In this document: one piece after another, positions 22,578 to 33,480 of the stretch
How the letters are laid out: every line of letters begins with the position of its first letter
Position numbering within the stretch: position 1 is the first letter of the stretch
Assembly: GCA_031002005.1 (NCBI GenBank)
Contig: JARYHS010006964.1
Coordinates: 5,022,001 to 5,086,000, forward strand
DNA: 64,000 nucleotides
Direction of reading: 5' to 3'
DNA from: Vandiemenella viatica
Taxonomy: Eukaryota > Arthropoda > Insecta > Orthoptera > Morabidae
Translations under genes and position numbers: made by a program
The notes under the pieces: model-generated
Told to the model about the DNA's origin: nothing
The model's database searches: none
Seen by the model: only the letters and a program-made list of their open reading frames with translations

Positions 22578-22655
22578 TCAATAATATGGACCACCATACC
22601 AATCAAGAATAGGTTGCAACACTAAATCCTCTTGTTCATTGTCCTCTGGAATATT
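22578..22655 (-). CDS. Terminal coding exon of unidentified host gene
   Basis: The minus strand has a strong acceptor, ttattttttttcag, directly before 22655. Then 25 codons starting NIPEDNEQEDLVLQPI and ending DWYGGPYY follow, and a TGA at 22580-22578. The exon begins in phase 0. The peptide is acidic, ends in an aromatic-rich tail and has no stop or low complexity, unlike the surrounding AT-rich noise. It resembles no repeat in the window. Its phase matches the exon at 62868-63045 on the same strand, so the two could belong to one gene with the long repeat-filled intron between them. The gene is not identified and other exons may lie between. Confidence 0.55.
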   Translation of the reverse strand, partial: NIPEDNEQEDLVLQPILDWYGGPYY

Positions 22656-22659
22656 CTGA

Positions 22660-24555
22660 AAAAAAAATAAGCATTTACTGATAAACTCAGAAAATAAAAC
22701 CACTGAAAAAAATTTAAATATCAAATAAATATAAACTTTGATAAGAAAATTTGACAGCTGTAAGAATTGATGGAAAGATATTAGAAAAACTATCGGCTTT
22801 AAAATCTAGTTTCACCTAACCAATTATAAATACAAGCAAATACCCTCAAATAGTAATGTCCCAATTACTTATATGTCAAATGAAGATACAGAAGTATAAC
22901 AAAGAAAATTAACTTCCTCAACCAACGTCCATTCAATTTGAGCATTACAGCTTCAGCTATTAATATATCGAAAGTAAATTCTAGTTTTACAAAGAAAAAA
23001 AACCATTAACATCTAAAAGAAAACTCTTTACCAACGTCTTTTGTAGGTTAACAAACACATGTACTATCTTTGGTTAGTTAAATGTACTATACAATATATT
23101 CCATTTAACAAAAGATTCCAGATATTTCTAAGCATTTAATTTTTTGTTAATGCTTTACATCTCATCTACAAAAAAGTTTTTTTAGAGCCAGGAGAGGATT
23201 GTGTGAAAAGACAGTAGGAAAAAGGTCTTCACATTTATCAGGGAACCATCCCACAATCACCTGGAATGATTTTGGGGAACTGTGGAAAAATAAAATCAAG
23301 TTGACAATGTGACAAGAGCACATAATTATTAATGGCTGCATAAATGTCATCCAACTGTGAAGGAGATTATCAATTTTCTGTTTGAATAACACTCGATTAA
23401 TTTGAAGTTTATAAATAATGGAATTGAGAGATATATCTACCAAGTCAGTTACAAGCCGAATTGGAGAAATGGAAACACAGATGATGTAAGTCAGTTTTTA
23501 TCATTTCCTTAAGTAGAATCTCAATAATAAATAAATGAAATGCTTAATATTTCTATGAAGGTTGAGCAGAAAATATGAACATTTATTTATGATGACAAGA
23601 AAAAATGTCAAGGTTAGTGGTGAGAAATCAACAATTTTGAAGGATATGTGGCAACAGGTACTGCCATAAAATAACAATTGTATGGCTCACACAGGAGGCC
23701 TATCAAGTCAGTGTGTCTGAGTAGGGATGGAACTAAAGCGTTCATTTTAACATGAAATACATATTATGGAGTGATTTCAGCTTACTTCAGCTAAATAAAT
23801 TTTATCAGATTCATTCAGCTATGGTCTAATGAAGGAAACAACTTACCATTCACCTAGAATGACTCTGGGAAATTATGGAAAACCAAAATCTTTATGATCT
23901 AAATGAGATTCAAACAAATATGTGCATGAATGCATGTGTGTTAACCTTTGCATAGACAAAGCAAGCTGGTAAATTGTTGTTGTTGTTTTTGTGGCTTTAG
24001 GGCGCGTCGACAGCGGGGTCATTAGCGCCCTAGCAAGCTGGTAAAGGTCACACTAATAACCTGTAAAAAAAATCCAGTCTGGACAGGAATCAAACAAGGC
24101 ACCTTCTCTTTTGAAAGCAGGCATACTACAACTAAACTCCTACTTTGCTAAAAAAAATATGGCTGACTATTTACTTTTTAACCCTTGGTCCTCCAGTACT
24201 AGGATTACTGGGAAATATATCAGCTCTTCTAAGTCAAACTGGCAAAACTAATAAGAATTACCTCCTTATAACAGGAGTTTATCAGCAGCAATTCCTTTTC
24301 TTTAAGAAATCTTGGAAGTATAAAAATAATAGCATATTATGGGACAAAGTCAGTGGCATTATGTGAAGAAATAAGTGGTTTAGTACAGACTTATAATTCC
24401 GTACAGGCTTCAAAATGTAAATAATGTGAAACACCAGTTTCATTTAAAGGATTGACTAGCTGTAATTTAGTAAATTAGGAAATGGCTTCCTAATAAATAT
24501 TAAGAATATGCATCATGGAACACTGCGAGGCAGACAGTGAAATGTGATCTGAAGA
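22660..24555. other. AT-rich, intron-like, with two eroded SINE-body fragments
   Basis: Contains diverged pieces of the same SINE body as at 17.0 and 24.6 kb: 23225-23300 (accatcccacaatcacctgg) and 23833-23925 (ttcacctagaatgactctgg, then ggaaaaccaaaatc). The heads with A and B boxes are lost. A (gtt)n stretch lies near 23975. No coding exon is seen. Confidence 0.5.
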
Positions 24556-24559
24556 GGAC

Positions 24560-24785
24560 ACTTTTTTATTTTGCTTCTGCTCTCAAACCTCATCAATGTC
24601 AATATCATTAGAAGTGGGAAGAAGTGGGTGGGAAATTGATTATGGTCTTTTGAAGGAAACATTCCAACATTTGCCTGGAGTGATTTGGAGAAACCACAGA
24701 AACCAAAATCTGGATGGCCAGATAGGGTTGGAACCTGCATCCTCCTAAATGTGAGGCCAGGGCATTCCAGTTTGCCCACCACACT
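24560..24785 (-). mobile_element. tRNA-derived SINE, copy 2 (diverged)
   Basis: The body matches copy 1: on the plus strand tggtcttttgaaggaaac, catttgcctggagtgatttg, then aaaatctggatggcc. The tRNA-derived head on the minus strand (ggccctcacatttaggagg-like and gcaggttccaaccc) is recognisable but its B box is mutated. The minus-strand tail is A-rich (the T run at 24561-24570). Target duplications are not obvious. Confidence 0.75.
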
Positions 24786-24789
24786 CTTT

Positions 24790-25550
24790 CATAGGCTGCT
24801 CGTGTAGTATGGTATTTATAGACAAGAATTTCTCATGCAATACTGAGCAAGCATATGACCTAGCTCAGTTAGTAAAGTCACCGACTACTGACATTGTGAA
24901 AATATTTTAACAACAAATAGAGATTAGCACTGATCCACTGGACTGGCTGTCAGGTCAGGTTCACACTGCCTTGAAATGTGATCAAGTGATACAGAGAACA
25001 GTTCCCTCTGTTGCTGAAACAATCACAAAATCACAATCAACAACCTCCTCATTCTGGTGCCAAAAGTCTTGGAAGGTATATACATAGAGAATTATTTCTA
25101 TTTTACAGCTTGAACCTTAGTGACCAGGAAAACAGCAAAAGCAATCTTTGTTAAACAAGAGTTCTCAAAATCATAAGAATAAAAAATTAATATAGGATTA
25201 TTGCAGAATTACTTTTGTCTTTGAGAATGCCATTGGCAGATTAGGATGACCTACACAAGTCCAAGGGTGTAAAGTGATCAACTCATGTAAGTAATGTAAA
25301 CACAGTCAAATATTATTAGCTGCTGTGGCCAAAACAAACTGCTACTATTATAGAATGGTACTCATAAATAATTGTCTATACACATTATCTGCAGTAGAGA
25401 GGAGCATACATATTGTTACAAATTTGCCCATTACATTGAAAAGAATTCCTCCAACAATCTTGTCAAAGTAACCAATGTTTATTTTATAATTTCACATAAT
25501 ATTGTAACAAAACAACTCAAAACACAACTATGTTATTTGGATTAAATATA
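24790..25550. other. No recognised gene
   Basis: AT-rich sequence with no domain-bearing frame and no bounded repeat. Confidence 0.4.
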
Positions 25551-25554
25551 TTTT

Positions 25555-25735
25555 TTAGGTAAGAGTGTCAGGGATTGCAATAAGTTACCAAAAGAAATGA
25601 TGAATTATTTACCAAAAATGATGAAAGAATTAAAATTTGTTGAGGGCAAATGTACGTGGGTGAAGGAATGTGGGAAGATGGATGTGTAGGGAAATTGCCA
25701 CCAGAGTGTGCGCTCCATTGCAATTTAATTCAATA
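25555..25735 (+). mobile_element. LINE-A 3' tail, copy 2 (5'-truncated)
   Basis: Starts within the last ORF codons (gtaagagtgtcagggattg, WNKLP region) and runs through the diagnostic 3' UTR (tgtgtagggaaattgccacc, gctccattgcaatttaattc). It ends against a second LINE-A piece in the opposite direction. Confidence 0.85.
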
Positions 25736-25744
25736 TTATTAATT

Positions 25745-26560
25745 ATTTCTCTTGATAACTTATTCCACTCCCTGACACCCTTACCGAAATAAGAGAATCT
25801 TCCTACATCCTTGTGCCTGAAAGTGAGTGCCAGCTTGTGGTCATGGTCATCCCTTCCCTTCCATCTTTATTTTTCATTCTTACACCAATATTATTCCATG
25901 CCTCATCACCAATATATGCTTTGTACACTCCCATAAACCTCTTCACCCTCCTCATGTCTTTCAATGAATCCTGTTCTACGTCTTGTATTATATCTGTTAC
26001 CGATTGTGTTCTCTGGTAATTTCCGGAAACAAATCCAGCAGTCCTTTTTTGCACCCCATCCAACTGCTGAATTTGATAACCAAAATTTGGGTTCCACACT
26101 ACAGCACCATATTCAAGTAATGGTCTGGCCAAAGTTTTGTAACCAAATTCCTTACTTTTCTTGCACTTCCCCCCATAACTCTCTGAAAAGTGTAGGATTT
26201 TTAAACCTTTTTTCCTACTACCTGTCCAATGTGTTCTATCCAGTTAAACTTGTTATCAGATCTAATGCCAGGATATTTACAAGTCTTCAACAAGCAATTT
26301 TTTCCTCACCTTATAATCATAATAAACCTTTAGTTTTTTATCTGTGTACCTAATAACCTGAGTCTTCTTCACATTTATCTGCATCCTATATTTACCAACC
26401 CAAATGGATATCCTGTCCAGATCACCCTGCAGCTGTTTACAGTCCTCTAGTATTTTGACCCTTTGCATACCATTATGTCATCTGCAAAAAATCTAATATC
26501 TGAGAGTAAAACATCAACACAGTTACTCATTTGCACAAATAAACTTCTCACCTTCTAACG
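25745..26560 (-). pseudogene. LINE-A RT C-terminal part, copy 3
   Basis: The minus strand continues from the catalytic region (IRFFADDIM-like with damage near 26500) into VKILEDCKQLQGDLDRI, MQINVKKTQVIRYTDK and the thumb. Next come LLEYGAVVWNPNFGYQIQQL, KRTAGFVSGNY and MTMTTSWHSLSGTRMWEDSL. It corresponds to the same region as 14304-14830 and is better preserved, though it has stops and frameshifts near 26270 and 26140. Both ends of the element are missing: it stops within the WNKLP region at about 25745, where the plus-strand tail begins. Confidence 0.85.
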
Positions 26561-26564
26561 CAAC

Positions 26565-27307
26565 ACAGGAAAATAATTTTCCCTGTAGCTTTTGCTCACA
26601 CCCAATGGACGAAATTCAGTGACTTATATTCTCAAGATATTTCATTACATTTCGAGCTTTTACACTAGTATCTCTTACTCATTGGTATTATGTTGAGCAA
26701 TATACATTTAATAAAATTGAAATACACTATCAGAACTACAACTGCATAGCTAAAACAGGAAAGTAAGATATTCAAGAAAACGGGTTTTGGGAAAATATAA
26801 ATTCATGTCCACACAAGTTTGAGTCATCAGCAACATATTGCTGGTCAGATAGAAAAACTGTTGGGCGGAAATCACCGTACAGCACAAACAAAGTAATTAG
26901 GATTGTTCTTATCAGTTTCAAGGTCCGAATGAGTTTCCTACCAGGTTGAAATATGCAATTGTTTTGTGAATGATAAGTTTAAGATTTCGACACTGATTGA
27001 TTACTGTATGATGACAAAATAATGCTTGCGCTCATAGTTACATTTCTTAATAAATGAAACATAGAAAGAAGTTATAATAGTAGAAATACAAATGAGAAAA
27101 ATGACTCATTTATAAATACATTTTTGCATTATTTTGAATTTGCTTACCCCTAAAGGCAAGAAAACAAACTAAAATAAATTATGTAAAGGGCTGGGTTACC
27201 TCTGGTATTCTAGTATCAATAAAAATTAAACAATTGTTACATGCAACTTCTAAAACACAGGAAACAACGCCAGAATTTGAAAAATATTACAAAAAATACA
27301 AGCAGGT
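26565..27307. other. No recognised gene
   Basis: AT-rich sequence up to the LTR boundary; no domain-bearing frame. Confidence 0.4.
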
Positions 27308-27957
27308 TGTGACATAACAGTTACCTTCCGCCGCTTCAAAGTATTATCTCTGGAGCGGAGAGCTACATTATTTTCTAAAGTCAGTTGCCCGCTAGTAATG
27401 GTCGTGCGCGGATCGTCGCAGACAGCGGATCGCGCACCGCGGCTCACTTATTGTAGCCATTAGCCGATATAGGTTCGGTATACAGTAATGTGTTTTCCTA
27501 TATTGAACTGTGTAAGAAGAAGTTTATGTCTTAAGTAAGAACTGTGGTTATAAAGTTGAGTGTTTGAACAGTATATAAATGAACAGTGAAAGCCAAGTTG
27601 TGTTGGTGTATGATTTAGCGGGAAGAAGATACGAACTAGAATTTTCCTTTTACTACAAGAATTCTGCAATCTTTTGGATAAGAAGTTTCGATAGCTATAC
27701 TTAGAAATTTGATGGTGGCCAAACCGTTCACATGTGCTTGACGTGTTTTTCATAATAAACTTGCTATGCACGTAATTGCTCTTCTTGATGTTGCTTAGTG
27801 AATTTTATTACTTCTGGGGACGGTTTTGGTTTCACTGTCTGGCGACCGTGTACTCGAACTATAATTAATTCTTAATAAATAAACTACTTGAAGTGATCAG
27901 ATGAGAATCAGAACATAACTTATATACATATACATCCATCAAGACAGTCATCTTACA
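27308..27957 (+). repeat. 5' LTR
   Basis: Begins tgtgacataacag and ends ttaca, directly before the primer-binding site. Shared patches with the 3' LTR include cattccgccgct/ccttccgccgct, ctacatt...aaagtcagt, gcaatc.../aagtttc and tctggcgaccg. It carries promoter and polyadenylation functions in such elements. A tctggcgaccg motif at about 27838 repeats the start of the PBS inside the LTR. Confidence 0.8.
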
Positions 27958-27975
27958 TGGCGACCGTGACAGGAC
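27958..27975 (+). other. Primer-binding site
   Basis: tggcgaccgtgacaggac starts directly after the LTR end. It begins with TGG, the complement of a tRNA CCA end, and is of the kind reported for arginine-tRNA-primed insect gypsy elements; I could not check it against a tRNA. Confidence 0.75.
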
Positions 27976-28654
27976 GGTGTGGTAGAAATTAGTACTAGGA
28001 GGAGAGAGAATTTTTGTTTCTCAAACACTGGGAAAACACACAAAAGTAAAAGGAAAATTAGGGATATAACGACGACGACAATCGGAACTGTATCGACAAT
28101 ACTCAAAGGTGCGGAAGAGGTTCCACTCGAGGAAGGCAGCGCGGTTGGTCAGAGAGCAGCTGAGGAGGATATTCCACATTGTTCGGCGCGGAGCTGGGCA
28201 GCCGAGACGACGAAGGCGGGAGAAAGGCATCTTGCAGAAAGAAGAATCGTCGTGCAGAGTCTCCGAAAGCTAAGGACGCGCTGTGCGCTGCTTATTTGGC
28301 TATTTTTTAAGGCTTAAATCCTTTCCTAATTTTTTCCTGAGAATTTTCCTTTTTTTCTGTGAAATATCGAGGAAGAAAATCGGACAAGATTTTTCTCTCC
28401 TTACTTGACAATACATTTTCTTCTCCTTTCTCATCAGTGATGACAGAAGCAATTATTTAAACCCCACCTGTAGTTATGCCTATAGTGTAACCTGTTTGTT
28501 TACTTTTTTTTGCTTGAAGTGGCATGCTTAGCTAGGTAGCTCGCAGCAGCTGGCGCTTCGTGTATAACGGCGTTGTTGTGGTTCAGTTGTCTGATTTGCG
28601 GGAAGCGAATTTGCTATATTTTTTGATCCTGTTTTCTGTGTAAATTTTGTAATC

Positions 28655-30151
28655 ATGCCGGGTACGGAAGGAGACGATAGTCTAAGTCTTGCTGAGGTGG
28701 TTGAAATACTGAGAGCGGAAATGCGTTCACTAAAGTCAGAGATGAGTATGAATATTGAAATCCAAAATTCTAAGTTAGAAAATCTAAAGTCAGATATTAG
28801 TACAAATTCTGAAATCTTAAGTTGTAAGTTTGAAAATTTAAACACAAATTCTGAGATTCAAAATTCCAAGTTGGAAAATTTAAATACGAATTCTGAGACC
28901 CTAAATTTCAAATTTGAACATTTAAATTCAGACCTTAAATCAAGCACTGAAATCCTCCATGATAAATTTGTAAAGTTAGATTCAGATCTTAAGTTAAGTA
29001 CTCAAACCTTTGATTCCAAGCTTGATAATCTAAAAGCTGAGCTAAAGTCTGACGCGGAAGTGTTACATTCTAAGTCTCTGAAAGAACACAAATCCCAAAT
29101 AGCAGAATTACGTAAGGATATGGAAGAGTATCATGCTTTGTGTAATATGCAAGCAGAGGACTTAGCAACACAGTTTTCCGATTTAAAACAAGAGTTAAAG
29201 GGTGAAACTAATAGTTTGCGCCAGGAAACCGACGCCTTGCAAGAACAGTATGCGCAGTTGCAAGAAAAAAGCGATAGTCACTGCCACCGTATAAATACGA
29301 TCGAAGGACAGTTCCAGACATTACAAGAAGCTACCCGACAGGGCTATGCGGAAGTGAAGTTTGGGATGAAGGAGTTAACTGCGGAGGTGGAACAGCTGGA
29401 TGAGAAGTTGGAGAAGTTAAAAGTCTCAACTGCCGTATTTGTGGATGAGAGAATGAAGGTACAGGCACCGCTAATTATAAAACAAGAAGTATTAAAACAA
29501 GTGCAGTGTGTAGTGAGAGAAGAGTTCTGTAAATACAAAGAAACCGGAAAGGGCACCGTAGTTCCTGTTCAATGCTACGACGAGAAGATTGATTGGGAAG
29601 AATTTTCTGACCGAAATGGCATCCATCCTGTAAAGTTTATTAAAAATTTTGAAAATTTTCCACCTTTTATGGCTGCTAGTGAGGAGAAGGAGATTAATAT
29701 GGTAATAAAACATTTAAGAGCAGGACCTCGACTGTGGGCAGAGCAATTGGAGGAGGAATTTACATCTTTTGCACAGTTCAAAGAAGATTTTTTGAATCTT
29801 TACTGGTCGGCAGAACGGCAGATCGCCGTGAAATCAGAATTAATGTGCGGTGACCGTTATGATCCGAGAAGAGGATCGCTAACCGATTTTTTCATGCGGT
29901 GCTATGCATCTTGCCGATACTTAGACCAGCCTCATAGTGAAGAAGAGTATGTACGAATGATTGCGGCTAGGTTACCGGAACAGACACAGCTAATACTTAC
30001 TAGCCACAAGATCCGCTCCATAAAGGATGCTGTAGATATGCTGAGAAGATTAGATGTACAACAGCAAAGAATGTACAGAACAAGATACCAGGGACTACAT
30101 AACTCTAATCATTTTCAAAATAACGGATTCCGACAGGAAAACCACCGATGA
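28655..30151 (+). CDS. Gag polyprotein (498 aa frame)
   Basis: ATG 28655. Forms the particle that packages the element RNA. Residues about 25-150 are a repeated heptad-like array (units such as NSEILSCKFENL and NSEIQNSKLENL), a long coiled coil. A second coiled coil follows to about residue 260. Residues about 305-460 look like the retrotransposon gag core: DWEEFSDRNGIHPVKFIKNF, LRAGPRLWAEQLEEEF, FKEDFLNLYWS, RLPEQTQLIL. The frame ends at TGA 30149-30151, after which the same frame stays open for 59 further codons rich in Asn, Gln and Arg before TAG at 30329. No CCHC knuckle is present in either part; the basic Asn/Arg/Gln-rich tail probably does the RNA binding. The TGA may be a recent mutation. 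Confidence 0.85.
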   Translation: MPGTEGDDSLSLAEVVEILRAEMRSLKSEMSMNIEIQNSKLENLKSDISTNSEILSCKFENLNTNSEIQNSKLENLNTNSETLNFKFEHLNSDLKSSTEILHDKFVKLDSDLKLSTQTFDSKLDNLKAELKSDAEVLHSKSLKEHKSQIAELRKDMEEYHALCNMQAEDLATQFSDLKQELKGETNSLRQETDALQEQYAQLQEKSDSHCHRINTIEGQFQTLQEATRQGYAEVKFGMKELTAEVEQLDEKLEKLKVSTAVFVDERMKVQAPLIIKQEVLKQVQCVVREEFCKYKETGKGTVVPVQCYDEKIDWEEFSDRNGIHPVKFIKNFENFPPFMAASEEKEINMVIKHLRAGPRLWAEQLEEEFTSFAQFKEDFLNLYWSAERQIAVKSELMCGDRYDPRRGSLTDFFMRCYASCRYLDQPHSEEEYVRMIAARLPEQTQLILTSHKIRSIKDAVDMLRRLDVQQQRMYRTRYQGLHNSNHFQNNGFRQENHR

Positions 30152-31018
30152 GAAGGGAATAGAAATTTTCGGCAAGAACCGGAAAACTCAGGCCGGCAAG
30201 ACGGAGTTCGAAAGGAAAACATAAAGGAAGGAAAATCTCATATGCGGTTCCAGAATCACAACTACCGACCGCAAAATGAAGAACAGAGGGTAGCCGTGGT
30301 TTCAGAAGACCGCACCAGACATTTAAACTAGTGCCTGCCACTGAGAAGGCTTCGCCAGTGGCAGAGGCAGAGAAGAGGCCAAATACAGAGAAAATATTAT
30401 TAGTAAAAGAAGAAAAAATAGGCTTGAGGCGGAAAAAGGATCAACCAGAAATATGTCTATACGATACAGTATTTAATAACGAAGCTGAAGAGGAACCGAC
30501 AAGATACGAGAAAATTTTATCAACCAGTACAAGTGAAGAATTGAAGGCGGATGAGGTAGAAGATGAAAATGAATTTGATCAGGAAATGGAAGTCGAAGAA
30601 TCTGAGATCAGAGGAGAAGGCGAAGATGACATTTTTTGAAATTGAAAACGAAAGAATTCAAGAACACATTTGGAGAGAACAAAGGAAATTACGCGAGGGT
30701 GAGATGATGTTAATAGGAATTGATGGTTCGGAAAATATGGATACAGGCGAGGTAAGCCTGGACGGGATTAAAGTTGTGCGGGAGCCTTATGTATTTCATG
30801 ACGGCGCAGCCGGCGAGCGCGACGGCAGCCAACACACGCGCAACAGTCAAGGCGTAAACAGTGTTGGTACCTGTGCCAAAAATAATTTGAAGCACGCGGC
30901 AGCCGCTGGCGCGGTATACGAACAATGCGGAACATTTCTGTCAACTAAAGCGAGTTATGGAAAGGAAAGATCAATACCAATAGACTGCAGAACTTGTAAA
31001 GAGATGGTGGGAAACTGA
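30152..31018 (+). pseudogene. Gag C-terminal and linker region, frame-shifted
   Basis: After the gag TGA the coding sequence changes frame at least twice: 59 codons to 30331, then an acidic, Glu-rich frame 30331-30639 (EVEDENEFDQEMEVEESE), then 30563-31018. The acidic stretch resembles linker sequence between gag and pol. No catalytic motif is seen; the start of pol is probably near 31.0 kb. Confidence 0.6.
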
Positions 31019-31089
31019 AGCAGCCACGGGTATATGAAGAAGAGAAAAGAATTGACAGAAAGTCAATAAAATGGAAGAGTAAAAATAAA

Positions 31090-31795
31090 TTGCGACGGGA
31101 CGAAGATTCCCCATATAGTGACAAGCAATTAACGGACAGTACTAGCACTTGCTACTCAGATTTGAATAATGAAGCGAATCTAACGGCTCGCCAATCACAA
31201 GTCTTTTCAGTCTACAATAACGACCCGAGAGAAGATTTGTTAAAAGAAGAAGGAATTTTAAGGAGAAAGGAAGCCCGTACACCTACTGTTTTGGTGAAAT
31301 TTAAATCACGACAAGTAGAAGCCTTGATAGATTCTGGCGCGGACATATCCTGTGTTTCGGAAAGCCTATTTCAAATCCTTGTGTGAACCTGACGCATGTT
31401 TACACTCGGTACAAGGAATGACAGTTACGGTAGCGAATGGGGGTAAAATTAAAAGAGTCACCCAGCAAATTCGAGTAGATGGTGAGATTGGAGGACACAG
31501 GACTGAAATAAAAGCATTTGTTATCCCTAAATTAACCGTTGATCTAATTCTGGGAGTCGATTGGCTTGCCGAGAAAATGGTTAAACTGGACTGGGAAGAA
31601 AAGTCTGCAATTTATTACGGAAGGAAAAGAGTGAATATAAGTTATGAAACCAAAATTTGTGAAGAAGGAAAGGAAGCGGTTCAAGTTAGAGTCATTTCAA
31701 GAGGAGAGGTGCAGGAGTTTATATGCTATGATGAGCTAGTGTGGAAGAAGTGCAGCTGTCACAATTATTGGTCGAAAAGGACAGTGAGGATTTAA
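31090..31795 (+). pseudogene. Aspartic protease region of pol
   Basis: Cleaves the polyprotein. The frame to 31386 carries the active-site motif LIDSGADISCVSESLF (about 31322-31370). A frameshift near 31380 moves the rest into the frame beginning at 31352, where the flap region and IPKLTVDLILGVDWLAE, the second hydrophobic Gly-containing strand, are seen. A further frame change near 31760-31795 leads into RT. All key residues are visible but not in one frame. Confidence 0.85.
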
Positions 31796-32904
31796 TGTAC
31801 TCGCAACAACAGCTCGAAAATGAAGAAGAAGCTCAAGTGCGGGTGCAGGAAATTATTAACGAGTTTCAAGAGATATTTTCAGATAAACCTGGCTTAATTA
31901 AAGGATATCAGTGCCACTTCAAGGTCAAGGACGACACGCCATTTACTGTTAAACCTTATCCTATTCCCTTTGCGCTGAAAAGCAAGGCACAAGAGGAGAT
32001 AGATCGTATGTTAGAATGGGGTGTGATCGAACGATCAAATAGTGCATTTGTAAACCCTTTGGTCGCAGTAACCAAAGCTGATAAATCAATAAGACTAGTT
32101 TTGGACGCAAGGGCGCTTAATAAAATTCTGGTTACTGAAAGAGACCATCCATTACCAGTCGATGATATCTTGCAAAAATTTCATGGTGTCAAATACATGA
32201 GTTCCTTGGATTTAACAGCATCCTATTGGCAAGTACCCATTGATGAAGCTTCGAGGAAATATACCGCTTTCCGGTTTGAAGGCAAATGTTTTCATTTTCG
32301 TGTGTTGCCTTTCGGATTGAATAACGCTGTAGCCAATTTTATAAGGGCACTTGATCAGGTGTTAGGAAGGCGATTGAGAGACAAAATCCACACCTATGTC
32401 GACGACATAATTATTGCGTCACGAACTTTAGAAGAGCATCTTGAGACACTACGAGAAGTGCTTACTGCTTTGAAAAAGGGAGGAATGACTTTAAAAATTA
32501 AGAAATGTGTATTTTTGAGGAAAAGATTGAATTTCTTGGGGCATGTTATACTGCCTGAAGGGATAACCGTTGAAGACAAGAAAGTAGAGGCGATCAATAA
32601 ATTCCCTAGACCAACTACTAAGACTCAATTAAAAAGTTTTCTGGGATTGTGCGGTTATTACAGAAAGTTCATACCCGGACAGGCACTGAATAGTGTGCAC
32701 CTCAGAGATCTTGGGAAGGCTAGGACCCCTTGGAATTGGACTGAAAGTTGTGAAGAGGATTTTAATAGAATTAAACGAGAGCTGTCACAAAAGATTGTGT
32801 TAGCACACCCGGACTGGAACTTAGACATGTGTGTGGCCACGGATGGGTCTCACTACGGACTCGGTGCACAGGTTTTTCAAGAGTCAAGTCGGAGGGAAAA
32901 TTGA
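31741..32904 (+). pseudogene. Reverse transcriptase domain of pol
   Basis: Copies the element RNA. In frame: FSDKPGLIKGYQCHFKVKD, the template-binding EWGVIERSNSAFVNPLVAV, LVLDARALNKI, MSSLDLTASYWQVPID, FRVLPFGLNNAVANF and the catalytic YVDDIIIAS box at 32395-32421. Next come FLGHVILPEGI and FLGLCGYYRKFIPGQA. These are the Ty3/gypsy RT blocks in order, with both catalytic Asp residues. The same frame enters RNase H (CVATDGSHYGLGAQVF) and is lost at a frameshift near 32885. Confidence 0.9.
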
Positions 32905-33480
32905 GCAGAGAACCATTGCATTTGCCAGTAGAATGTTGAATCAACATGAATTGTCCTATAATACCACAGAAAAAGAGACTCTTGCTATTATATGGTGTTT
33001 CCAGAAGTTTCGAGCACTATTTCTAGGAAGAAAAACCGTGATATACACAGATCATAAGGCATTATCTTTTTGATGAACTGCAGGTTGGTACACGGGAGGC
33101 TGACCCGGTGGGCCTTACTAATGCAGGAATTTGAGTTTGAAATTAGATACCGACCTGGTGCAGAAAATCTGGTAGCAGACTGCCTCTCACGTTTACCTGT
33201 CGGTTTAGTCGAAGGGAAGAATAATATTCAGCCAGCACAAGAAGCACACATTCATTATATTCATGGGGTGACAGGAGAAAATGAAGTTGTAAAATTACTG
33301 AAGAATATGAAGACCTTACAGGAGCAGGATGAAGTGATTAAAGAGGTAAAGGAAGAAATTTTAAAACCCAACTACCAGGGAAAATTATCAAAATATTATT
33401 GTGTTCATAGAGACGTAGTCTTTCAGCGAAATTCAGAAATAAGTAAGGACTGGAAATTGTGGATACCAGAAAAGTTGTAG
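32831..33480 (+). pseudogene. RNase H and connection domain of pol
   Basis: RNase H removes the RNA strand. ATDGSHYGLGA gives the first catalytic Asp. After the frameshift the frame from 32905 continues IAFASRMLNQHELSYNTTEKE (the Glu/Asp helix) and VIYTDHKALSF (a later catalytic Asp), then hits TGA at 33071-33073. The next frame runs RWALLMQEFEFEIRYRPGAE and VADCLSRL, the usual end of RNase H, and then the linker to integrase. Confidence 0.85.

Noticed and set aside
27160..27215. Micro-exon (aataccagag|gtaacc) on the minus strand resembling the start of the terminal exon
   Set aside because: Only about ten bases, pyrimidine tract weak; similarity to the exon at 22.65 kb may be chance.
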